From: Kitagawia praeruptora
Lineage: Eukaryota; Streptophyta; Magnoliopsida; Apiales; Apiaceae
Reading direction: 5' to 3'
Length of the DNA stretch: 64,000 nucleotides
Assembly: GCA_037693485.1 (NCBI GenBank)
Contig: CM075345.1
Span: forward strand, 75,885,001-75,949,000
The notes beneath the pieces were generated by a model that had not been told where the DNA came from, did not search any database, and saw nothing but the letters and a program-made list of their open reading frames with translations. Made by a program: the position numbers and the translations under genes. This document shows, piece after piece, positions 11,399 through 20,157 of this stretch. The stretch's first letter is position 1; each line of letters begins with the position of its first letter.

Positions 11399-11585
11399 CT
11401 ACAGCAATGTTTCATTGCGGTAGCCGCATTGAAACAATGCAACAAGCAATGAAACATTGCGGCAACAAGAAAATAGACGGAAGCCCAAGTCTACATTCCT
11501 CTGTTTCAACTAAAGCTTCTGTCCAATTTACTCCTACCGCAATATTTCAATGCGGCTACCACAATGAAACATTGTGGCAGTCTCA
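11399..11585. repeat. Palindrome cluster 2 (MULE)
   Basis: Four to five copies of the AATGTTTCATT/AATGAAACATT palindrome with CCGC/GCGG flanks (11399-11475 and 11535-11585), just downstream of the FAR1-type transposase relic. They pair with cluster 1 at 8978-9062 to delimit a roughly 2.6-kb MULE, or act as an internal cluster of a larger element reaching 14845. Confidence 0.6.
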
Positions 11586-11599
11586 AAATGCACAGAAGC

Positions 11600-11984
11600 T
11601 TCAGTAACATTCCTATGTTTCATTTTATATTACTATTTTTGCATTTTAAAAATAAAAATTATTAAAATCAATTTTCTTCTTCCATTTTTTTAAAATTCTA
11701 AAAGTTTCAAAATATTAAAAAAAATAAGATATTACTATTTTTGCTTTTAAAAATAAAAAAATTAAAATCATTTTTTATTCTTCCATTTTTTTTTAAATTC
11801 CTACTCAAATTTATCTTTCTATTCAAATTTATTTACTATTTTTACATTTTAAATTTTTTTTTGCTCTTCCATTCTTTTTAAAATTTTATTTTTTTTACAT
11901 TGTTTGCAACTTTAAAAAAGATATTCAAATTATTATTATAAATATTTAAATTCTTATTTTAATTTTAAATTATAAAAATAAAAC
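11600..11984. other. AT-rich low-complexity spacer
   Basis: Runs of A and T with two near copies of TATTACTATTTTTGC(A/T)TTT...AAAATAAAAA (about 11630 and 11732). No coding or structural signal. Confidence 0.6.
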
Positions 11985-12480
11985 ATTTTTGCAGCTATCC
12001 CGCAAATCACGCAATCTTATCCCACCCTCGTCGTCTGCATACATGTCCTTGCGCTCCTGAACATTTAACCGCAGATCATCCCATTCATTTATCCAATAGC
12101 CAATCGGATCAGATAGCTCAGTATGGGTTAAAGCACGCCCACTGATCGGTAGACCCATGATCATGTACACATCCTCTAGTGTAATAGTCATCTCACCAAA
12201 ACTGAAGTGAAATGAATTAGTTTCCGGTCTCCACCACCAATGCTTTGATCAGGGTAATGTCATTAGGAGGTACTGAGCGGGGATTAATAAACACCCCAAA
12301 TCCCCAACTACGCAAAAGTGCACGCTGGTCTGTCTGTAACTCCCAAACACCCTGCTGTGTAGTATACTGCCTCACATCCAACTTCTCCTTAACTTCTCCC
12401 TGTCACCTCCCTCCCATATCAAAGTGCTGAAATGCTCGTCCTGCTGAACCAGGAGAGATCGATCAAGAGGACCACATTGC
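11985..12480 (-). pseudogene. Plant mobile domain (PMD, MAIN-like) fragment
   Basis: Minus-strand translation contains a PLDRSLLVQQDEHFSTLIW-like N-terminal stretch (about 12430-12465), then WWRPETNSFHFSFGEMTITL and EDVYMIMGLPISGRALT (12115-12245), then RLRDLRDSC. TITLEDVYMIMGLP is the hallmark of the aminotransferase-like plant mobile domain. Stops and frame changes interrupt it (for example near 12365), and it ends without the remainder of the domain. PMD genes are repeatedly associated with Mutator-like elements. Here it lies antisense to a FAR1-type transposase and inside the same palindrome clusters. Confidence 0.7.
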
Positions 12481-12519
12481 ATATCCATAATATCTGCAAC
12501 GATTCAAAATTAAAAAAAA

Positions 12520-13420
12520 ATTAGGCCCAATGGATATTTGAACATACGTAATTTAACATACAATGCAATTACCAAATTATAGATTAAAAAAGAAAATCAA
12601 GTAACAAATTAGGCCTAATTTGGATTATAAATGATGAATTTGAATTAAAAAATCATTTTTAATCTATTTATGAGAGATTTAGCCTAAATTAGGGAAATTA
12701 AATCAAACTAGAAAAATTAAGCCTAACTTGGATTAATAAATGATAAATTTAGCCTAAATTAGGGAAATTAAATCAAAATTAGGGAAATGAAGCCTAATTT
12801 GGATTACTAAATGATAAATTTGAATTGACAAATCATTTTTAATCTATTTATGAGAGATTTAGCCTAAATTAGGAAAATTAAATCAAAATTAGGGAAAGTA
12901 AGCCTAATTTGGATTAATAAATGATATATTCGAATTAATAAATCATTTTTAATCTATTTATGAGAAATTTAGCATAAATTAGGGAAATTAAATCAAAATT
13001 AGGGAAATGAAGCCTAATTTGGATTAATAAATGATACTCCCTCTGTCCCAGCCGGTTCTTTACAGATGGCTGGGACACGGAGACCAAGAATTATAATTTA
13101 AATAGTCGGTGTAATAGTGAAGTAGTGGGTGTAATAGTGATTTTATTGTTAAAATAAGTGAGGTAGTGGGTGTAATAGTGTAAAGTGTTTAAAAAGTGAA
13201 ATGAAGTAGTGGATGTAATAATGTATTTTATTGTTAAAAGTTACTATTCTTGGTAATGTAAAGAAATGGGTGGGACGTCCCAAAATAGTAACTGTAAAGA
13301 ACCTGTTGGGACGGAGGGAGTAAATTTGAATTAATAAATCATTTTTAATCTATTTATGAGAAATTTAGCCTAAATTAGGGAAATTAAATCAATTGTATTA
13401 TCTCTTTTGCTACCAAATAC
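12520..13420. repeat. Degenerate tandem repeat (GAGATTTAGCCTAAATTAG units)
   Basis: Four copies of TTTAATCTATTTATGAGA-(G/A)ATTTAGCCTAAATTAGGG (near 12657, 12837, 12948 and 13346), interleaved with AAATCAAAATTAGGGAAAT and GCCTAATTTGGATTAATAAATGATA. Repeat units are about 110-180 bp. A Stowaway MITE (13037-13320) has inserted into one unit. No coding. Confidence 0.75.
13037..13320. mobile_element. Stowaway MITE 1
   Basis: Terminal inverted repeats CTCCCTCTGTCCCAGCC... and ...GTTGGGACGGAGGGAG are flanked by TA target duplications at 13035-13036 and 13321-13322. Length 284 bp. The interior holds repeated AAGTAGTGGGTGTAATAGTG units. The terminal signature and TA target belong to Tc1/mariner-derived Stowaway MITEs. 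Non-coding. Confidence 0.92.
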
Positions 13421-13422
13421 AT

Positions 13423-14762
13423 TCAAATTTTTGCTCAAGTGGCATATTGTAGGTGTGTTTGATTAGAGGAATCTTATTTAAATTAAACACTATTTTTTTC
13501 ATATTAATAGGGACCGTGTTGTCTCCTTTTAAAACATTGCTTACACTTTTGTTTCTTACTAGGGTCAGTTTTTTCATAGTCATTCATTCTGCGAGGCACA
13601 CATCAGATGATGACTCAGCTGATTAAAGTACACATCAGCGGACGATTAGGCTAGAGTTCATATGTGGTTTTGCAACTTCTGAGATGCTCATCTACAACGG
13701 AAGGTAAAAACCTGTGGCCGCTTCCCAACCTAAGTCTTTTGATTATTTGTTTTAACTTTGAGTAAAAGGGAGAAGAGGTGGCCCAGATGGGGATCACTTT
13801 TGATTATCTGGAAAATGACTGAATATTTCTACAACGTTGGTGCTGGCCCTAATATGTACTAACATTCTTCCAACTTTTCTAAATGGTCCCTTATAAAGCT
13901 CCCAAAAACTAATTTTCTTGAATCTTGTGGCTTCTGTTCAAGGGAAATGTATTTGCTCCTAATTTCACTCGAGTATTCGTCAAGTTTAGCTTATTTTAAG
14001 CAAGCATTCTGGCTAACTTGGTCATGCATTATAAGAGTTGCCAGTTTCCATGAATATATACAATTGATTGATCTAGTTCAATATCGGCTATAAATTTTTT
14101 GTTGTATCATTTTTCAGGAACGTACAGTTAGTTCTATTTGGCTTACTGTATAACTAATTAATGGTAACTTAAATTATCTTGAAATAGCTTGCAATTCACA
14201 AATAGGAACAATTTTGTTTTACAAGTTATCAGTGTGGATAGTACAATCTTCGCGAGTTTGGATGAGGCATTTCATCAAACACTTGTCATGCACTATTTGT
14301 CTAAAACATTAGAACCACAGGGAATAAAAAGCCCTAAATTCAAACCAATTGGGGACAAAAATCTTAAATTCAAGCTAATTTCAACCCAATAGGTACAAAA
14401 ATCCCAATTTCAGTCATGTTACACATAATTTCAGCAAGATAATGAAAAATCTGTGTCTATAATTGAGTGTGTGTATAATTACGTGTGTACATATAGAGAG
14501 AGAGAAATGAAAAAGAAGAAGTTTAAGAATAATACCTGAATAAGAGGAGTATATCAAACAAGATTAAGAAGATTATATCGAACAAGAACTGAAATCGCTT
14601 TAAATTTTCCCCTCTCTATGTGTTTTTCTCTCCTCTATGTGTGTCTTTGAGTTTCAGGCAGCGTTGTTTGTGTGTGTAGCCATTATTTGTGGTCGTGTAG
14701 AGTATAATAGAAAGGAAGGGTTTTGTAAAGGGAGGGTATAATAGAAATTTCAAAAATTATGG
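13423..14762. other. Unassigned sequence between the tandem-repeat tract and palindrome cluster 3
   Basis: No supported gene. On the minus strand 14440-14720 looks like a leader or promoter region, with CT/GA-rich tracts and GTGTGTGT. It could be the upstream region of the minus-strand PMD relic, which would make 11399-14845 one MULE unit. This is inference. No intron-exon structure could be read. Confidence 0.3.
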
Positions 14763-14845
14763 CTACCGCAATGTATCATTGAGGTAGCCGCGTTGTATCA
14801 ATGCGGGAGAAGCCGCTACCACAATGAAACATTGCTGGAGCAATT
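14763..14845. repeat. Palindrome cluster 3 (MULE)
   Basis: GGCTACCGCAATGTATCATT, GGTAGCCGCGTTG and ACAATGAAACATTGC repeat the units of clusters 1 and 2. It is the likely outer end of the PMD-bearing MULE. Confidence 0.55.
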
Positions 14846-14935
14846 AATCTCCACCGTACATTTTCCAATTTAACGGACAAGATTTGGTGGATGGTTAGCA
14901 AAATTCAACCAGCTGTGGTTTTGGAAGGGGACCCA

Positions 14936-15818
14936 TACATATATATATATATATATATATATGCAAATGATCAAATACAAACCACTCTTAAAATACAAAC
15001 CAACAAACCATCACTAATTTGTAGAACCAAAATCATTATTTTATATTTAACTTAAAAAATATAAAAAACTAAAATTACTAAAATAAAATAAAAAAAAAAC
15101 CAGCCCCCCCAACCCCAGCCCCAGCCCCAACCGCCATCATTAGCCCGTCATCCCTCCCCCTCACCCACCAACCACCACCCATCACCTCCACCTTCCTTTT
15201 CTGGCCCCGGCACCTCCCCCACCCCCACTGCAGCTCCCCCACCTCCACCGCCCACCCCCACCCCCACTGCCATCTCCACTAGCACACCACCACTATAACT
15301 GCCACCACACCACCGGTCTTCTTCTCCGGTGAGATCAAATTTTCCGACGAGCTCGATTTTAAAAGATCAGCTACCTCCGACGAGATTCCTAATAGATCTC
15401 CTCTTCCATTCTGACCTCTAGCCCCGCAGGGGCACCATCTTCATTGTCAAATCGCGATGTATTATAAGTTTAGATTTTCCGTTGTACTGGCAATAGTCTG
15501 TGATTTCCAGCGCATAAATTAGTGATTTACGTAATATAAATGGTTGATTTCTGTAATATGATTTAGTGATTTATGTATTCTGGACTGGTAAATCAGAGAG
15601 ATGATAGATTATAGGGGTTGGTACGAGGTACAGGGGTGGGTGGGGTTGGGTCTGGTGGGGGAGGGGTAGTGTGGTTGGTAGAAATGTAGAATGGTAAGGA
15701 GAAAGAAAAGAAATGGTGTGATGTGCGCGTGTGTAGTTGTGTTTATTAAAAAATTTATTAGTTTTTAGGTTTGTATATTAAGCGAATTTGTATTGGAGTA
15801 ACCCTATATATATATATT
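14936..15818. mobile_element. (TA)n-bounded non-autonomous element with C-rich and G-rich tracts
   Basis: Starts after (AT)13 at 14936-14962 and ends at ACCC(TATA)n at 15802-15818. Its ends are loosely complementary: ...AATACAAACC near 14975-15000 against GGTTTGTATATTAAG near 15767-15785. The interior has a strongly C-rich stretch (15090-15250) and a G-rich stretch (15619-15675). Non-coding. The class is uncertain. It resembles MITE-like elements that insert in TA microsatellites. Confidence 0.45.
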
Positions 15819-15837
15819 ACTAGGTCACAAAATAATA

Positions 15838-16063
15838 CTCCCTCTGTCCCATCCATTTCTTTACATAAAAAACTGCGTATCTGACACGCATTTTAAGGAT
15901 AGTTCTATAACTGATTTTTGATATTTTCTTTTTTTGTATAAAAATAAAACAATCCTATTTTTATACAAAAAAGAAAATATCAAAAATAAGTTATAGAACT
16001 ATCATTAAAATCCGTGCCGGAAATTGGTCCGCAAATGTAAAGTATCTGACGGGACAGAGGGAG
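15838..16063. mobile_element. Stowaway MITE 2 with long internal hairpin
   Basis: CTCCCTCTGTCCCATCC... and ...GGGACAGAGGGAG are flanked by TA at 15836-15837 and 16064-16065. Length 226 bp. Almost the whole interior (about 15897-16003) is a near-perfect inverted repeat around an AAAACAATCC loop: GATAGTTCTATAACTGATTT on one side, with its complement ending GTTATAGAACTATC on the other. The RNA would form a long hairpin. Confidence 0.92.
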
Positions 16064-16065
16064 TA

Positions 16066-16875
16066 AACTATTTGTTAAAATTGTAACTTTAAAGAATGCA
16101 GAATGTTAATGGAAATAAAACAAAATATAACAAATCACAATCACTATTGATTTTCTAATAAAAGCTCTATACCTCAAGTCCCTCAAATGGTGTAGCAAGG
16201 TCTCCACGAATATAAAGGAACTTAGTCTGTAAATGCTCAATTTGATTCTGTTTATACTGGATCACAATTGATCTATAATTTAAAAACATATGAGATTTAA
16301 AAGTACCAATATTAATATACACGAATCTCTTCAAATGCTCGTAGGAAACAAAGAAGGAAAATAACTCACAATTGGGATAACAAAACAAATATTACATACT
16401 ATAAATACAATGTAAAAGAAATACCAAAAGGTTCAATAGTCGGAGTACATATTCTAGAGCTACTAAATACAAAAATTGAAAATTGTATTAGAATTCCAAA
16501 AATGTCACAATTTCAAATATATCATACCTTAATATTTTTAAGAAATTGACTGCACGTGTTAAACAATAACACATAAGAAGGAATTTTTTGATCCAGAACT
16601 TACATAGTTATTTTGAGTGCATGTTGGGAAATTTCTTAGATTAGCAAAATGGTATTTATTAGGTGTTGATCCTGCCAATTCGACGATCTGGTATAAGCTC
16701 ATGATCCTATAGTAGCAGAAGTGAAAACTGATAGGTCCCGAAAGTGGGTACGATAAGATAGAAGGGCGTTAAATAGCGTATCATTTTTTTAAAAATTGAT
16801 ACTGACGTTCCTTTCCTGATGATGTCAGCATCCTGATCAGTAGTCTAGATCTTGACGATCACTTGAATCAATATC
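16066..16875. other. Unassigned AT-rich sequence
   Basis: No gene or element recognised. It includes unique-looking DNA at 16640-16870 of somewhat higher GC, without an open frame of note. Confidence 0.4.
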
Positions 16876-16879
16876 TAAC

Positions 16880-16897
16880 ACACACACACACACACAT

Positions 16898-16930
<33 letters not shown>

Positions 16931-16932
16931 AC
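16880..16932. repeat. (CA)n(TA)n microsatellite
   Basis: CACACA repeats with one TA interruption pass into TATATATATATATA. This marks the left edge of the next (TA)n-bounded element. Confidence 0.95.
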
Positions 16933-17420
16933 AAATCACGTCACAGCTTACATCAGCATGATGAGAACTTAGTTCCCAAAGCAAATCACCAAAAATATAA
17001 CAAATCACTAAATCTTTAAAATTAATTTTTTATAAAAAAATCACGTCACAGCTTACATCAGCATGATGACGTCAATGCTGACATCAGTATGATGACATCA
17101 CTGCTGACATCAGCATGCTGACGTGGCATAAATTTTTCCACCAAATTTGTCTTCCCACCAAAAAATTCCCTCCCACCAAAAAAATTAAGAAATATTTTTT
17201 TGGACACGTTTTTTCCCGCCAAAAAAATGATGATTTGGCAAATTTTTTCGCCAAAAATCCCCCCCCCAAATTTTCTTTTGTGGGCCCCGCTACCACATTA
17301 TCATGTTGACGTCAGCAGTGACATGTTAGTGGAAAATAATAAATTTTTGTGATTTGGTGATTCTGCAGGAGTTTGGTGATTTGCTTTGGGGACTAAGTTC
17401 TCATTCTAAGAGGTTCCCAC

Positions 17421-17869
17421 CAGGGGCGGAGAGACAGCCAAGGCTATGGTGGGCTGTAGCCCAGGTAAAAAAAAATTCAAAATTTTTCTATAGCCCAGCC
17501 CCAAAATATTAGAGTTAGCCCAGCCCATTAAAGTTTTTTAGGGAATAGACCAAGACAAAGCAGCAGGCGGCAAACTCCCGTAGTCACAGACTCATAATTC
17601 ACAATGCAAAACAGGGTTTACAAAATTTACACAAACAATTACGAGAGAATAAACAACGAAGACGACAGAAAAGGAGGTAATGAAACAATTAATCTTCTTA
17701 TTCTTCTATACTCTTCTCAATTAGGTTTTATTGTGAATATTCTTGTTTAATCTCCTTCTTTTTCTTACAAGCTTACAGTGAAAATATAATGGAAAATCAA
17801 GGAAAAAAAGGGGGGAAAACATTGTTGTCATTTTTCAAACCAAGTGCACCTCCGACTACTATCAATGAG
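17421..17869 (+). mobile_element. hAT element 5' end with transposase N-terminus (ZMYM1/TTF-type)
   Basis: CAGGGGCGGAGAGACAGCC at 17421, followed by GGGCTGTAGCCCAGG/CTATAGCCCAGCCC subterminal repeats, is a typical hAT terminus. An ATG at 17789 opens GKKGGKTLLSFFKPSAPPTT (17789-17869), the N-terminal start of hAT transposases annotated as zinc-finger MYM-type 1-like. The frame is cut after about 27 codons, where sequence of the surrounding element resumes. The BED/TTF finger, the catalytic domain and the 3' end are absent, so it is a dead 5' fragment. Confidence 0.65.
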
Positions 17870-18028
17870 GGGAAAAAATGATGATTTGGCAGGTTTTCCC
17901 GCCAAAAAACAGTGATCCACAAATCACTTAGATTAACATTCTCCCTAAACACAACAGTTAACTTTTAGGGTTCAACATTTCCATTTTGGGTTTTAGAAAT
18001 ATTCAGAATGACGAATAAACCGTATACG

Positions 18029-18070
18029 GACTTAGGGTTTAGGGTTGTTTACGACCCTAAACCCTAACTT
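18029..18070. repeat. Telomere-like inverted repeat
   Basis: TTAGGGTTTAGGGTTG followed, after a few bases, by CGACCCTAAACCCTAA. These are two plant-type telomere units (TTTAGGG) in head-to-head arrangement. Too short for an interstitial telomere array, and probably part of the composite element's sequence. Confidence 0.6.
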
Positions 18071-18369
18071 ATCCTGATTTTTAAAAAATCGGGGTTGGCC
18101 CCTGATTTTTTAAAAATTAGGCCGCCGGACTTAGTAAAAACAAAATTTGAATTTTAAAAATTTCCCGCCAAAATTTTTTCCCCCCTCGCAAAAAAAAATT
18201 TTGTGCCAAACTTTTTTTTGTGGGCCCCACTGCCACATCATCATGCTGACGTTAGCAGTGACATGACGCTGGAAAATAATATTTTTTGTAATTTGGTGAT
18301 TCTGCTGGATTTTGGTGATTTGATTTAGGGACTAAGTTCTCATTCTAAGAGGTTCTCACTAGAGTAGCT

Positions 18370-18372
<3 letters not shown>

Positions 18373-18405
<33 letters not shown>

Positions 18406-18716
18406 TAGGGATCTAGAGAAAACCCCTTTAAAAGGAGAACTTAGAAAACTAAATTAAATTATAGCACATATGGTATTCAAACTGATCGTTGGGAGATGGA
18501 GAAAAATGTGGTAAAATTAGATTTTAAAAAAATATAACCGATTGACGGGAAAAATCAAATTAAAAACGGAGGGGATTAGGTGGGATTGTGTGTGTGAGGG
18601 TGTATTTTATTAGTGTGTGGGTGCCCCTGGCGGGGCCATTGATTATAATACATCCAATGGTTAGGATTAGTACCTTAGTTTTCTTCAAAAAAAGAGTTCT
18701 CTTTTGAGCCACAGGC
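18373..18716. mobile_element. (TA)n-bounded MITE-like element
   Basis: Follows (TATA)n at 18373-18401. The left end AGAAAACCCCTTTAAAAGG...CTTAGAAAACTAA is loosely complementary to the right end TTAGTTTTCTTC...AGTTCTCTTTTGAG (about 18678-18712). Non-coding. Class uncertain. Confidence 0.45.
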
Positions 18717-18876
18717 ACCTTCACAAAAAGTATTTAAAATTATTGGCTCCATCCAGCAAAAAAAAAAAATACTGTTCACGCTGACGTCACTGCCACGTCA
18801 GCAGTGAACATTATTTTTTTTTTTTGCTGGATGGACCCAAGAATATTATAAACTTTTTGTATTGGGGTCCCCTTAG
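18709..18876. mobile_element. Foldback (long hairpin) MITE
   Basis: Two arms of about 75 bp. One arm reads AAAAAGTATTTAAAATTATT...CTCCATCCAGCAAAA, the other TTTTGCTGGATGGACCC...ATATTATAAACTTTTT. They meet at CACGCTGACGTCACTGCCACGTCAGCAGTG. Almost the entire unit is one inverted repeat with a short loop. Non-coding. Confidence 0.75.
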
Positions 18877-18959
18877 TTTGGTCATTAGATTAGCTTTAAA
18901 TATTAGATTAGGGTTTAGTTTCTAGTTTCTATTTTAATTTGGTTTCTATTTGAGTAAGA

Positions 18960-19392
18960 CCCTATATATATATATATATATATAAAAGTTGAACTCTAGA
19001 AAGAACACCTTATATAAAGAACAATAAAGAACACCATTATAATTCTTTATTTTTCATAAAAATATGATTTTTTATGATAGGAATGACAAATTTTAACAAC
19101 AATTAAGCTTAACATATCGAATCTAACGTAGAATCTCTTCTAAATTTAAGAATAAAATGTTACATTGAATCCACTATTGAATCTTATATATATTTTTGTA
19201 ACAATAAAATTATGTGTAATCATGTTATATTTGATCCTAATTTTTTATTAGATTCTATTTTTGTTCATAAAAAACCATTTTTGATGTGAAAATTAGAATC
19301 TAAAAGCGATTTTATGTAAGATTCTATGGTGTTCTTTATTGTTCTTTATATAAGGGTATTCTTAATGGAGCAATGGCCTATATATATATAGG
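18960..19392. mobile_element. (TA)n-bounded TIR element with ~45-bp inverted ends
   Basis: Between ACCC(TATA)n (18959-18984) and GGCC(TATA)n (19374-19392). The ends AGAACACCTTATATAAAGAA... (18998-19043) and ...TTCTTTATATAAGGGTATTC (about 19318-19364) are inverted repeats of about 45 bp. The AT-rich interior has no coding frame. A MITE of unknown superfamily. Confidence 0.6.
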
Positions 19393-20149
19393 GGCTCCTT
19401 CTACAGCCACAGTTGGATATTTTTTAATATCCAACCAACCCATATATAACCATCCACCAAACAAATGGACGGCTGGGATGAAAACTGATTACGCTATATA
19501 ATATAGCGTATTACGCAATATAATGTAGCGTAAGTTTATATTTTTTTAATTCCTTTTTTGCCCTGAAATATGCCACGTGTTCCGCTCTATGATGTAGCGG
19601 AAGTTAATATTTTCAAATGCAAGTTGCAGCAAAGTATAGCCAAGTGCAAAAAGTAATATTAGTTTCAAAATAATAATCAAGTAGACTTCTGTGCCGACAA
19701 CTTTCTGTGCTTTCTGCCTAACTTTTTTTTCTGTCTTTTAATAAAAAATTGTTTGGTCAACTTGGAGCCATGTGCCTTGTTTGGCTAATGAACCAGTACT
19801 ACGTACATAACACCAAATTTAAGCTAAAAATAGATTTGGTCGAAATATGTTAAAAATAAAAAATGCTCGAAAAATTATGAAATTTTTCCATGCACTTTGA
19901 AATATTAAAAAACTAGTTTCGTCAAAATTTGGTTAAATTTTATTGAATTTTGGTCAACCATTTAATTTTTCAAACGTTTGAGCATAAAATAGTTTAAATT
20001 AAAAAATGTTCAAAAAATTATGAAATTTTTCCAAGATCTTTGAAATATTAAAAAACTAGTTAACTCAAATTTTGGTCAATTTTAGTTGAAGTTTGGTCTA
20101 CCGTTTAAAAAACTGTTCACCTCCGCTCTATTATATAGCGGAGAGAACC
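19393..20149. other. Palindrome-rich non-coding element interrupted by Sirevirus B
   Basis: Starts right after (TATA)n. It carries four short palindromes of the form CGC-N-ATA...TAT-GCG (ACGCTATATAATATAGCGT near 19490; one each near 19514, 19584 and 20122). A direct repeat of about 144 bp (AAAAATTATGAAATTTTTCC at ~19868 and ~20012) fills the middle. It ends at TATAGCGGAGA-GAACC, where Sirevirus B inserted (TSD GAACC). Its continuation should be at 63939 onwards. No coding frame. Confidence 0.5.
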
Positions 20150-20157
20150 TGTTATTC

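Larger units (their letters stand above)
16933..18372. mobile_element. (TA)n-bounded composite element with duplicated end module
   Basis: Its left part has repeated ACATCAGCATGATGACGTCA units (17040-17130). A module of about 148 bp, TTGTGGGCCCC...CTGGAAAATAATA...GATTTGGTGATTCTGC...GAGGTTC, occurs at 17271-17420 and again at 18215-18363. Between the copies lie a hAT 5' fragment (17421-17869) and a second copy of the ATGATGATTTGGCA/CCCGCCAAAA module. The right edge runs into CCC(TATA)n at 18370. No coding capacity of its own. The structure suggests a repeat-rich non-autonomous element that was interrupted or duplicated. Confidence 0.5.

Noticed and set aside
17115..17309. Mirror ORFs at 17084-17309 on both strands
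   Set aside because: AT-rich non-coding repeat element. The frames are short and have no domain.
18029..18070. Interstitial telomere
   Set aside because: Only two head-to-head TTTAGGG-like units within a transposon-like region. Too short for a telomere or fusion scar.
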